NCBI RefSeq assembly: GCF_021559775.1
Contig: NZ_CP056047.1
Location: forward strand, 2,604,001 to 2,668,000
Source of the DNA: Gillisella vitis
GTDB lineage: Bacteria > Pseudomonadota > Alphaproteobacteria > Rhizobiales > Rhizobiaceae
Direction of reading: 5' to 3'
DNA length: 64,000 bases
In this document: positions 16,435-26,692 of the stretch, piece after piece
Numbering within the stretch: the first letter of the stretch is position 1
Layout: every line of letters begins with the position of its first letter
Position numbers and translations under genes: made by a program
Notes under the pieces: model-generated
What the model saw: only the letters and a program-made list of their open reading frames with translations
Databases searched by the model: none
What the model was told of the DNA's origin: nothing

Positions 16435-16834
16435 GGCCGTGCGGTCAAGCCGCCCTGGCCCTGAGGGCGATACAAATGCACCAGATATCCGCAAAATCCG
16501 TCCCCGTCAGAAAAGTCACATCGCTCGCTTATCACATGACTGTGAAATACGGTATCCACATGGCAATTTTGCCACATCGTTCAAATTGATTCTTATATGG
16601 TGAACCAATTCATAACAACCCATTGACAACCAGTAATCAATCATCCTTACCCGGGGGTTAACAACTATCGATCCGTCTAGCTTTTGTGCGTAACGGCTGA
16701 AATACTCAGCCGGCCAGACTTTAAGCAAAACCGGCGCCCTTATAGCCCAAAATGACAACGCCGCCCACCCTGTCAGGTGCGCGGCGTGTTCAAATCTTCA
16801 GCCGGGCGCTGAAAAAACCCGGATATCACCTTTT
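16435..16834. other. Intergenic region upstream of the DUF882 gene
   Basis: About 400 bases between the DUF882 gene and the end of the response regulator (same strand). It contains the regulator's terminator (16751-16787) and presumably the DUF882 promoter; I see no other gene. Confidence 0.5.
16751..16787 (-). terminator. Terminator of the sigma-54-type response regulator
   Basis: On the minus strand ACGCCGC (16781-16787) pairs with GCGGCGT (16758-16764), with an inner CACC/GGTG stem, followed by TTGTCATTTT. It lies about 50 bases past the regulator stop. Confidence 0.6.
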
Positions 16835-18382
<1,548 letters not shown>

Positions 18383-18958
18383 TTTTAGCTCCCCGAGTCC
18401 TTATGGCGTCTGGCGCCGGTTGAAACATTGGACCATGTCCATAAGCGGCAGGATCAAAAACAAGATCCTCTTTCAAGTTCGGTCTTCTACAAACCCGGCC
18501 TCTTGCGGACCCGGCCACAACCCCTGGAAAAGCTGCGCATTCCAGGTTCCCTCCGCAAGCAAAGGCTGTAACCGTCGTCCTTGTCCCGCAAAATGCCATG
18601 GAGTTTTGAAAAACAGGTTCCAACATTTGCTAGGATTTTATCTATAGCCCGCCAAACTGTCCGCTTCGATACAATGCCTTAAAAAAAAGACTGCAAAAAG
18701 CCTGGGAATCCCGGCCTTCGACACAGTCCAATTCCTCCGTGCCGCGATTTTGTCAAATATCGGCACAGACGTCTTTTTCATAAAATGCCAGATCGACGGG
18801 TAGAATGGCAAGCGCTGAAATGCACAGACATCTGCCATATGCTGTTGTCGGGTGCCTTTGCCATGCTATGACTGGGGATATCTCATGCCAAACACATCGG
18901 ACCGGCGCCTGTTCCATTTTGGTGACGGCGCGGCCCGAAAGACCACAAGGGTGCCATC
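18383..18958. other. 576-base divergent intergenic region
   Basis: Between the response regulator (minus) and pepF (plus). Short frames exist on both strands but none has a ribosome binding site with protein-like content. It should contain promoters for both flanking genes; I cannot place them securely. Confidence 0.45.
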
Positions 18959-20818
18959 ATGCCTTTCAGCCCCGTTAACCAGACCCGACTTACGGCAGCC
19001 GAATCCGCCAGCGTACCAGCGCACGGCCAAGGCCTCGGCACGCTGCCCGAATGGCAGCTCACCGATCTTTATCCGGCCCCCTCCTCGGATCTCTTCAAGG
19101 CCGACCTCGCCAAGGCCAGCGAAATGAGCCTGGCCTTTGAGACCAAATGGAAGGGGCGGCTGGAAGATGCCGCCACCAAGGACGCGGATCAGGGCCTGGG
19201 AGCCGCGCTGAAGGAATTCGAAGAACTCGAAGACCTGCTCGGCAAGATCGGCTCCTATGCCGGTCTCTATTATTATAGTGAGATGACCAAGCCGGAAAAC
19301 GGCAAATTCTTCGGCGATGTACAAGCCAGGCTGACGGAGCTTGCCGCCCATCTGCTGTTTTTCACGCTGGAGCTGAATCGGCTGGACGATGCGGTGATCG
19401 ATGCTGCCATTGCCCGCGATCCGGCCACCGCCCATTACAAGCCCTGGCTGATTGATCTCAGGCAAGACAAGCCCTACCAGCTGGATGACAAGCTCGAGCA
19501 ATTGTTTCTGGAAAAATCCCAGACCGGTTCGGCGGCCTTCAACCGGTTGTTCGACGAGACCCTGGCAAGCCTGCGGTTTGAGATTGACGGCGAACAGCTG
19601 ACGCTGGAACCGGTTCTGACCATGTTGCAGGAGGCCGATCCGGCCTTGCGCGAAAAGGCGGCCATGGCGCTGTCGAAGACCTTCAAGGACAATATCCGGA
19701 TTTTCGTGCTGGTCACCAATACCCTGGCCAAGGACAAGGAAATTTCCGATCGCTGGCGCGGCTTTGCCGATATTGCCGATAGCCGCCACCTGTCCAACCG
19801 GGTGGAGCGTCCCGTGGTCGATGCGCTGGCGGCTGCGGTGCGCGATGCCTATCCGCGCCTGTCGCACCGCTATTACAAGATGAAAGCCAAGTGGCTTGGC
19901 CTGGAGCAGATGAATTTCTGGGACCGCAACGCCCCCCTGCCCGACAGCATCGACCGGATCATTCCCTGGGACGAAGCCCGCCAGACCGTGCTGTCAGCCT
20001 ATGGCAGCTTTGCGCCTGATATGGCAGAGATTGCCGGTCGCTTCTTCGATGGCGGCTGGATCGATGCCCCCGCCCGGCCCGGCAAGGCGCCCGGCGCCTT
20101 TGCCCATCCGACCGTGCCGTCTGCCCATCCCTATGTCTTGGTCAATTACCTCGGCAAGCCGCGCGATGTGATGACGCTGGCTCACGAATTGGGCCATGGC
20201 GTGCATCAGGTTCTCGCCGGCGAACAGGGCGCGCTGATGTGCCAGACACCGCTGACGCTGGCCGAAACCGCCTCGGTATTCGGCGAAATGCTGACCTTCC
20301 GGGCGCTGCTGGAAAAGGCCAGCGATGCGCGTGAGCGCAAGGCCATGCTGGCCCAGAAGGTTGAGGACATGATCAACACGGTCGTGCGCCAGATTGCCTT
20401 CTACGAATTCGAGCGCAAGCTGCACACCGCCCGCAAGGAGGGCGAGTTGACGGCGGAAAAGATTGGCGAACTGTGGCTATCGGTGCAGGAAGAGAGCCTT
20501 GGACCGGCCATCAAAGTGTCCGAAGGTTATGAGACCTGGTGGGCCTATATTCCCCATTTCATCCATTCGCCCTTCTATGTCTATGCCTATGCCTTTGGCG
20601 ATTGCCTGGTCAATTCGCTCTATGCCGTCTACCAGAACGCTGAACAGGGCTTCCAGCAGAAATATTTCGATCTTTTGAAGGCTGGCGGCAGCAAGCATCA
20701 TTCCGAGCTTCTCGCGCCATTCGGTCTGGATGCCACTGATCCGTCCTTCTGGGCCAAGGGACTGTCGATGATCGAAGGGCTGATCGACGAGCTGGAAGCG
20801 CTTGACGCCAAAGCCTGA
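18959..20818 (+). CDS. pepF: Oligoendopeptidase F (M3 family)
   Basis: A 619-residue cytoplasmic zinc oligopeptidase of the M3B family. The zinc signature HELGHG lies near residue 410 in the context MTLAHELGHGVHQVL, and the third ligand region is TLAETASVFGEMLTF. Other conserved parts are LPEWQLTDLYP near the N-terminus and EGYETWWAYIPHFIHSPFYV near the C-terminus. It degrades short peptides released by other proteases. The length is typical. The next gene, pabB, starts 19 bases after the stop, so the two may share a transcript, although no functional link is known. Confidence 0.95.
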   Translation: MPFSPVNQTRLTAAESASVPAHGQGLGTLPEWQLTDLYPAPSSDLFKADLAKASEMSLAFETKWKGRLEDAATKDADQGLGAALKEFEELEDLLGKIGSYAGLYYYSEMTKPENGKFFGDVQARLTELAAHLLFFTLELNRLDDAVIDAAIARDPATAHYKPWLIDLRQDKPYQLDDKLEQLFLEKSQTGSAAFNRLFDETLASLRFEIDGEQLTLEPVLTMLQEADPALREKAAMALSKTFKDNIRIFVLVTNTLAKDKEISDRWRGFADIADSRHLSNRVERPVVDALAAAVRDAYPRLSHRYYKMKAKWLGLEQMNFWDRNAPLPDSIDRIIPWDEARQTVLSAYGSFAPDMAEIAGRFFDGGWIDAPARPGKAPGAFAHPTVPSAHPYVLVNYLGKPRDVMTLAHELGHGVHQVLAGEQGALMCQTPLTLAETASVFGEMLTFRALLEKASDARERKAMLAQKVEDMINTVVRQIAFYEFERKLHTARKEGELTAEKIGELWLSVQEESLGPAIKVSEGYETWWAYIPHFIHSPFYVYAYAFGDCLVNSLYAVYQNAEQGFQQKYFDLLKAGGSKHHSELLAPFGLDATDPSFWAKGLSMIEGLIDELEALDAKA

Positions 20819-20837
20819 ACGGGCAGATCGAGCCACG

Positions 20838-22073
20838 ATGGCGCAGTCCGAACCGTTTCAACCGTCGATCCTGTTTCGGAATGACAAAAGCGGTGAAACG
20901 CTGGTGTTTACCGATCCGGTGGACATCGTCGTCGCCCGGCGGGGCGGCGACGTGCTGCCGGCGCTTGCCCAGCTGGAACGCGCCCGCCAAGAGGGCTACT
21001 GGCTGGCGGGGGCGCTGGCTTATGAAGCGGGCTTTGTGTTTGAAGACAAGCTGAGGCCGCTGATGCCTGATGGGCGAGACGTGCCGCTCCTCCAGTTTGG
21101 CATTTTCAACGCGCCATCTGACCCTGCTCATCCCTTGGGACACTCACATCGATTGGGACACCCACCTCACCCCGAGAGCAACACCCACCTGCTGGAAAAC
21201 CCGGTTGCAGCCTGGGATTTCGAGACCTATCGGCAGCAGTTTGACACCCTGCATCAACATCTCAGGCAGGGCGATTGCTACCAGGCCAACCTGACCATGC
21301 CCATTGAAGCGGCCTATCGGGGCAGCCCTCGCGACGTCTTCTGGTCGCTGATCGCCCGTCAGCCGGTCTCTTATGGTGCGCTGGTGGAGCTCGGCGGTCC
21401 GGCCATCGTCTCGCGCTCGCCGGAACTGTTCTTCAAGGTGGATAGTGACGGCTTTATCGAGACCCATCCGATGAAGGGCACGGCGGCACGCGGCTCTGAT
21501 GATGCCGAGGACGAGGCGATCAAGGCGGCAATGCTGACGGACGAAAAGACCCAGGCCGAAAACCGGATGATCGTTGATCTCTTGCGCAACGACATCTCCC
21601 GGATCATCGAGCCTGATAGCCTGACCGTGCCAAAACTGTTCGACATCGAGACTTATCCGACCCTGCACCAGCTGGTCAGCCATGTGCGCGGCAGGCTTTT
21701 GCCTGGAATGGGCCTTGGCGATATTCTCGAAGCGCTGTTTCCCTGTGGCTCGATTACCGGCGCGCCGAAGTTGGCCGCCATGCAGATCCTGCACCGGCTG
21801 GAGGCGGGGCCGCGCGATATTTATTGCGGTGCCATCGGCTTTTGCGATCCAGCAGGCCCCATGCAGTTCTCCGTTGCCATCCGCACCCTGACTTTATTTG
21901 ATCAACCGGCCATTTCAGACCATTTCCCTGAACAACAAGGGCTTTTCAAAAGCCGCCGGGCGGTTTTCAATGTCGGTGGCGGGATTGTTTTTGATTCGAA
22001 GCCCGAACAGGAATATCAGGAATGTCTGCTCAAGGCGCGCTTTGCGGTAGGTGATCAATGGATTTCACGCTGA
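20838..22073 (+). CDS. pabB: Aminodeoxychorismate synthase component I
   Basis: A 411-residue chorismate-binding enzyme that makes 4-amino-4-deoxychorismate, a precursor of p-aminobenzoate and folate. Signatures include QGDCYQANLTMP, IVSRSPELFFKV, HPMKGTAARG, ENRMIVDLLRNDI and ALFPCGSITGAPKLAAM, which bind chorismate and Mg. ATG 20838 matches the family N-terminus; the frame starting earlier overlaps pepF. A short tandem duplication of 18 bases near 21135-21165 (LGHSHRLGHPPH) gives an unusual His/Pro linker. The partner lyase gene overlaps its end by 16 bases; together they make PABA. Confidence 0.93.
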   Translation: MAQSEPFQPSILFRNDKSGETLVFTDPVDIVVARRGGDVLPALAQLERARQEGYWLAGALAYEAGFVFEDKLRPLMPDGRDVPLLQFGIFNAPSDPAHPLGHSHRLGHPPHPESNTHLLENPVAAWDFETYRQQFDTLHQHLRQGDCYQANLTMPIEAAYRGSPRDVFWSLIARQPVSYGALVELGGPAIVSRSPELFFKVDSDGFIETHPMKGTAARGSDDAEDEAIKAAMLTDEKTQAENRMIVDLLRNDISRIIEPDSLTVPKLFDIETYPTLHQLVSHVRGRLLPGMGLGDILEALFPCGSITGAPKLAAMQILHRLEAGPRDIYCGAIGFCDPAGPMQFSVAIRTLTLFDQPAISDHFPEQQGLFKSRRAVFNVGGGIVFDSKPEQEYQECLLKARFAVGDQWISR

Positions 22074-22702
22074 TTGAAACGCTCCGCTGGGAGCCAGGCC
22101 AGGGCTTCATCAGGCTCGACCAGCATTTGCGGCGCCTGTCGCGCTCAGCCGATGCGCTGGGTTTTCGCCAGCCGATCAAGCCCGAAGCGGCATTAAAAGA
22201 AGTGGTACATGGCGACACCCCGCTCCGGGTGCGCCTTGCCATGAATTTTCGTGGCAAGCTGGAAGCTGCGGCAGTTCCCTTCGAATCCGTCGGCGAAAAC
22301 ACCATCTGGCGTCTTCGCATCGCGCAAAAGACCCGGCTGAATTCAGAGGATACGCTCTATCGCCACAAGACGTCGCGGCGCGATCCCTATGACGCCGCCC
22401 GCGCCGAATTTTCTTCTGATGAGGCCGACGAAGTCCTGCTGCTGAACGAGCGTGGTGAAATCTGCGAGGGGACATTCACCAATGTCTTCGTGCAGGGGCT
22501 GGATGGCATGCTGATCACCCCGCCGCTGACCAGCGGTCTCATTCCTGGCATCCTGCGCGCCGAGCTGATCCGGGACCGCAAGGCCCGCGCCGATCTGTTG
22601 AAACCGGAAAGCCTGAATGGACGGGCGATCTTCGTCGGAAACAGCCTGCGCGGCCTGATCCGCGCCGAACTGGTGGAAGAACAGCACAGGGCTGTCGCTT
22701 AA
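22058..22702 (+). CDS. pabC: Aminotransferase class IV, probable 4-amino-4-deoxychorismate lyase
   Basis: A 214-residue PLP enzyme of fold type IV. The probable PLP-binding Lys is in YRHKTSRRDPY, and EVLLLNERGEICEGTFTNVF with TSGLIPGILRAEL are hallmark segments. Next to pabB it most likely splits aminodeoxychorismate to PABA and pyruvate. It is shorter than E. coli PabC (about 270 residues), as is usual for this group of proteins that follow pabB. It overlaps pabB by 16 bases in another frame. A branched-chain or D-amino acid transaminase role is possible but less likely. Confidence 0.8.
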   Translation: MDFTLIETLRWEPGQGFIRLDQHLRRLSRSADALGFRQPIKPEAALKEVVHGDTPLRVRLAMNFRGKLEAAAVPFESVGENTIWRLRIAQKTRLNSEDTLYRHKTSRRDPYDAARAEFSSDEADEVLLLNERGEICEGTFTNVFVQGLDGMLITPPLTSGLIPGILRAELIRDRKARADLLKPESLNGRAIFVGNSLRGLIRAELVEEQHRAVA

Positions 22703-22935
22703 TTTTCATAAACTGAAAAAACAATAGCAACAACAGGATCGACCGTTTGATCGAATGGATGGTCCTGGTGGTTTTTACGATTTTAGTTTTATAATATAAA
22801 ATTAAAATGAAAACTCTACAGTAAAAATAAATTTTTAGTTATTACAAATATCATGAATATAGATTCTCAAATTGTCATATTAAGAGAATTGGTAGATAAA
22901 ATTACGTATTGATTATTTTAAATAGGTAAATCAAT
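22703..22935. other. AT-rich intergenic region
   Basis: 233 bases between the lyase and a membrane protein gene. From about 22785 on it is extremely AT-rich and this composition continues into the next gene until about 23080. No gene or terminator is evident. Confidence 0.5.
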
Positions 22936-24171
22936 ATGGAAAACAATATTTATTATAGAAAAATAGGAAAATTAATATTTACTATATTAGCTTCAATATT
23001 TATTTTTGGGAATAGTGAAACCAGTTCCTTTGCGCATATAAAGTGGTTTCAATCTTTTAATATCCAAGAGCAACCTGTATTACCGGGTCAGTTTATGGCG
23101 ACACCAACCTGGTTGCTTGGCCTCGCCCTGAGCCTGCCTGCGCTCTGGGCCTGTGTAGCGATTGACGCGGCAGGAAAAAGCGCCCGGCTTGGCCGGGTCC
23201 TTTCCTTGATACGGCGACCCTTTGGCTTCAAGGCCGACGACCTGGTCCGTCTCACCATTGCATTTTGGTTATCCTGGCTCTGGATGCTCCCGGAGCCGAT
23301 CTGGTTGACACCGGAACTCAAAGCCCCGGATGCGAGCATTCAGTGGGTGCAACTCGGATTGGCCGCGCTTTGTCTCTCCCGTCGGGGGGCCGGCCTGACC
23401 GGACTTGGCCTGATTGGTTTATGGATTGGCGCGGCCCGCCAATACGGAACCTATCATCTGCTGGATTACCCTCTCTTCCTGGGATTTGCCATCTGCCTGA
23501 TCGCCATCAGCCTCGACAGGCTCCGGGTCCGGGTTCTCGCCAGCGTCACCGCCCACCGGATCGGCCTTCTCGGCGCAACGATGTCCTGGACGCTGATGTG
23601 GGCGTCCATGGAAAAATGGGCTTTCGCAGACTGGTCGCTGACGCTGCTCTGCGCGCGGCCCTATTTGACGATGGGGTTGACGCCAGAAGTCTTTCTCAGC
23701 CTCTCCGGCTGGTTTGAATTTGGCGCCGCCGCCATGCTGCTGCTGGGGGGGCCCGTTGCCAGCCGGCTATCGGCCTTTGCACTGCTGATGATCTTCGGCT
23801 CCGCCGTGCTGGAATTCGGCCGGGTGGATCTGGTTGGACATTTTCCGATCATCGCGGTTCTGGCCATCACCATCTGGAAAGGCAATGGCCAGGTCGGCGC
23901 CGCGGTCAATTTAACCCGGAAATCCGCCCTGACGCGCGCCTTGCTTCTGCCACTCACCTATATCGCCGCATTGTTCGTCACCGGCATCGCTTATATCGGC
24001 GGCTGGAATTTCGCCTATGACGATGGTGCCATGCAAGGCATTACCAGCGAATATGAGCTGGCCAGTTTGCTGCTGTTGTGGCTGGCAGCCGCCCTGATCC
24101 TTATCTTGACCCTGATCGCTGCCATAATGCTAGGCAGGCGGGAGCGAAAGCGCACGGCGGCGGATACCTGA
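22936..24171 (+). CDS. Polytopic membrane protein with an AT-rich 5' end
   Basis: A 411-residue protein: a signal-like segment (LIFTILASIFIFGNSETSSF), then AHIKWF, a short extracytoplasmic loop, and about nine to ten membrane helices. The AxxKWF start and the segment MEKWAFADWSLTLL resemble DoxX-like membrane proteins that I recall beginning AHVKWF, so the N-terminus seems real. No function is known. The first 50 codons are strongly AT-rich and the rest is GC-rich, which suggests a mosaic origin. If the AT-rich part were not coding, the next start would be an ATG at 23095. Confidence 0.65.
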   Translation: MENNIYYRKIGKLIFTILASIFIFGNSETSSFAHIKWFQSFNIQEQPVLPGQFMATPTWLLGLALSLPALWACVAIDAAGKSARLGRVLSLIRRPFGFKADDLVRLTIAFWLSWLWMLPEPIWLTPELKAPDASIQWVQLGLAALCLSRRGAGLTGLGLIGLWIGAARQYGTYHLLDYPLFLGFAICLIAISLDRLRVRVLASVTAHRIGLLGATMSWTLMWASMEKWAFADWSLTLLCARPYLTMGLTPEVFLSLSGWFEFGAAAMLLLGGPVASRLSAFALLMIFGSAVLEFGRVDLVGHFPIIAVLAITIWKGNGQVGAAVNLTRKSALTRALLLPLTYIAALFVTGIAYIGGWNFAYDDGAMQGITSEYELASLLLLWLAAALILILTLIAAIMLGRRERKRTAADT

Positions 24172-24336
24172 TCGAACAGCTTCGGGCAGCTACCTGTGCC
24201 CGAAGGCAATCTCTTGAAACGCCGTCTTTATTCTGTCGTTGAATTATGCTCTAGGGAAGAGAAGGAACCCGGTCAGAGCAAAGCCGTGTTCGCAAATCAT
24301 GCGCCTATGGCAAACGGCCTTCCAAGGAGAAAATGA

Positions 24337-25779
24337 ATGACCACCCAGACCTATCCGGTTTACGGCGAGATCACCGGTCCGATCGTGATGATCGGCTTCG
24401 GTTCGATCGGCCGGGGCACCCTGCCGCTGATCGAACGCCATTTCAAGTTCGACAAGAGCCGGATGGTGGTCATCGACCCGCGCAATGACGAGGCCGAATT
24501 GATGGCCAAGCATGGCATCAAGCACATCCAGGCGCATGTCACCAAAGAAAACTACAAGGACCTGCTGAAGCCGCTGCTGACAGAAGGCGAAGGCCAGGGC
24601 TTCTGCGTCAACCTGTCGGTCGATACCGGCTCGCTCGACCTGATGAAGCTGTGCCGCAAGCTGGACGTGCTTTACATCGATACCGTGGTTGAGCCTTGGC
24701 TGGGCTTCTATTTCGACAAGAATATGAAGAACTCTGAGCGCACCAACTATGCACTGCGCGAAACCGTTCGCCAGGAAAAGAACAAGAACCCCGGCGGCAC
24801 CACCGCCGTTTCCACCTGCGGCGCCAATCCGGGCATGGTCTCTTGGTTCGTCAAGCAGGCGCTGGTGAATATCGCCAATGAAATCGGCCTGAAATTCGAA
24901 GAGCCAGCCGTCGGTGACCGCGAAGGCTGGGCCAAGCTGATGAAGAAGGTCGGCGTCAAGGGCATTCACATTGCTGAGCGCGACACGCAGCTCGCCAAGA
25001 CCCCGAAGCCGCTCAACGTGTTCTGGAACACCTGGTCGGTGGAAGGCTTCATTTCCGAAGGCTTGCAGCCAGCCGAACTCGGCTGGGGTACCCATGAAAA
25101 CTGGATGCCGAAAAACGCCAAGAAGCACAAGAAGGGCTGCAAGGCAGCGATCTATCTGGAGCAGCCTGGCGCCAATACCCGCGTGCGCACCTGGTGCCCG
25201 ACGCCCGGCCCGCAATACGGCTTCCTCGTCACCCACAACGAATCGATCTCGATTGCCGATTACTTCACGGTCGAGAAGGATGGCGAGGTCGCCTATCGTC
25301 CGACTTGCCATTACGCCTATCATCCGGCCAATGACGCGGTTCTGTCGCTGCATGAAATGTTCGGCAATGGCGGTACCGCCCAGCCGGTCCTGCATGTTCT
25401 CGATGAAAACGAGCTGGTCGATGGCATCGACGAGTTGGGCGTGCTGCTCTACGGCCACGAAAAGAACGCCTACTGGTATGGTTCGCGCCTGTCGCTGGAA
25501 GAAACCCGCCGGATCGCCCCCTACCAGAACGCCACCGGTCTCCAGGTAACGTCCGCAGTGCTGGCCGGCATGGTCTGGGCCATCGAGAACCCGAAGGCTG
25601 GGATCGTCGAGGCCGACGAAGTTGATTACAAGCGCTGCCTGGAAGTGCAGTCGCCCTATCTCGGCCCGGTCGAAGGCCATTACACCGACTGGACCCCGCT
25701 CGACGGTCGCCCCGGCCTGTTCCCGGAAGACCTCGACACCAAGGACGCCTGGCAGTTCAAGAATATCCTGGTGCGCTAA
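24337..25779 (+). CDS. hss: Homospermidine synthase
   Basis: A 480-residue NAD-dependent enzyme that makes homospermidine, a major polyamine of rhizobia, from putrescine. The Rossmann motif MIGFGSIGRGTLPLIERH is near the N-terminus; TAVSTCGANPGMVSWFVKQA, NPGG and WSVEGFISEGLQPAELGWGT are characteristic. Length is typical. The ATG has an excellent AAGGAGAAA site. It is a single gene, with a very stable GC hairpin after it (25843-25871). Confidence 0.97.
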   Translation: MTTQTYPVYGEITGPIVMIGFGSIGRGTLPLIERHFKFDKSRMVVIDPRNDEAELMAKHGIKHIQAHVTKENYKDLLKPLLTEGEGQGFCVNLSVDTGSLDLMKLCRKLDVLYIDTVVEPWLGFYFDKNMKNSERTNYALRETVRQEKNKNPGGTTAVSTCGANPGMVSWFVKQALVNIANEIGLKFEEPAVGDREGWAKLMKKVGVKGIHIAERDTQLAKTPKPLNVFWNTWSVEGFISEGLQPAELGWGTHENWMPKNAKKHKKGCKAAIYLEQPGANTRVRTWCPTPGPQYGFLVTHNESISIADYFTVEKDGEVAYRPTCHYAYHPANDAVLSLHEMFGNGGTAQPVLHVLDENELVDGIDELGVLLYGHEKNAYWYGSRLSLEETRRIAPYQNATGLQVTSAVLAGMVWAIENPKAGIVEADEVDYKRCLEVQSPYLGPVEGHYTDWTPLDGRPGLFPEDLDTKDAWQFKNILVR

Positions 25780-26140
25780 ACGCTGCAGAACGGCGGATGG
25801 CAATATCCGTCTGCCGATCTGAAACAATGGCCTGAAATAACGGCGCCGCGCATCGAAAAGCAGCGCGGCGCTGAGAACAACATGGCACGCTTTTCATGTC
25901 CCTGTGGAACAACAACGACATGATTGTGTTCAAGTGGCCGGGAAGAGGTTGGAAGCCTTGCTTTCAACCGATCTTCGCGGCATGGTCGCCAGCATGGAAC
26001 CTGATCGGCCCTCGTGGTATTTCAGGAAATCGGTTGTCACCAACCGGGAATATGAAGAGCAAGAGACCTCTCCGGCCGAGGCGACCGGGCAGAGGCCAGA
26101 GACATAGGCGGCCATAATGTCCTGCCGGATGGAGACTGTC
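25780..26140. other. Intergenic region after hss
   Basis: About 360 bases holding a strong hairpin at 25843-25871 and the promoter region of the omp10-like gene. A 67-codon frame at 25904-26107 lacks family resemblance and a ribosome binding site, so it is not called. Confidence 0.5.
25843..25871. terminator. GC-rich hairpin after hss (no T-run)
   Basis: GCGCCGCGC (25843-25851) pairs perfectly with GCGCGGCGC (25863-25871) around an 11-base loop. No U-tract follows, so it may be a transcript-stabilising hairpin rather than a full terminator. Confidence 0.5.
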
Positions 26141-26509
26141 ATGAAGGTCAAAAGCATCGCAATTTTGCTCGTCGCGGCCTTTGCCGTGTCCTCCTGCGTG
26201 GGCACGCCGCCGCCGCGCCAGGTCGCGTATAATGCGCCGCAGCCACAGGGCGTTGATGGCGCCTGGGTCGATCCGAACGGCATCGTTTCCACCTTCCAGG
26301 GCGGCACGTTTGCCACCCGCTCCAGCGATACCAATGCGCTTCTGGCCTCCGGCACCTATACCAATACCTCGCCGACGCTGGTGGAGATCAACATGACCTC
26401 GCTGGTGCGCAAGACCCAGTCGCGGGTCAATTGCGCGCTGGTTTCGCCAGAACAGTTGAACTGCACCACGGATGCCGGCTCGAATTTCTCGCTGCGCCGC
26501 AAGATCTGA
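26141..26509 (+). CDS. omp10: Outer-membrane lipoprotein, Omp10 family
   Basis: A 122-residue lipoprotein similar to Brucella Omp10. It has a basic and hydrophobic signal ([19 protein letters not shown]) ending in a lipobox with the modified Cys, then [39 protein letters not shown] and SPEQLNCTT, all recognisable in Omp10. The two later cysteines may form a disulfide. The start at 26141 has GGAG six bases upstream; a longer frame starting at 26117 is less likely. The protein sits in the outer membrane facing the periplasm or surface; its function is not settled. A terminator follows at 26534-26560. Confidence 0.88.
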   Translation: MKVKSIAILLVAAFAVSSCVGTPPPRQVAYNAPQPQGVDGAWVDPNGIVSTFQGGTFATRSSDTNALLASGTYTNTSPTLVEINMTSLVRKTQSRVNCALVSPEQLNCTTDAGSNFSLRRKI

Positions 26510-26533
26510 CGCGTCAACTCATCCACGCTTGGC

Positions 26534-26560
26534 AAAGCCGGTCCAGGGGGCCGGCTTTTT
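26534..26560 (+). terminator. Intrinsic terminator after omp10
   Basis: AAAGCCGG (26534-26541) pairs with CCGGCTTT (26551-26558) around a nine-base loop and runs into five T. Confidence 0.85.
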
Positions 26561-26692
26561 GCTGTTCTGGCTTATTTTCGCTTGCGATAAACCAAGCACG
26601 ATGGAAACATGCAACCTTCCGCAAAAGCCCGATAAGAACGTCATAAAAGAGGGGTAACCAAAGCGGGTGTTCCATGAAATCAGGAGTTACGG

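Noticed and set aside
24244-25827. 527-codon minus-strand frame opposite hss
   Set aside because: Antisense of a well-conserved enzyme; GC-rich third positions create long shadow frames.
25904-26107. 67-codon frame between hss and omp10
   Set aside because: No family resemblance or ribosome binding site; composition does not argue for coding.
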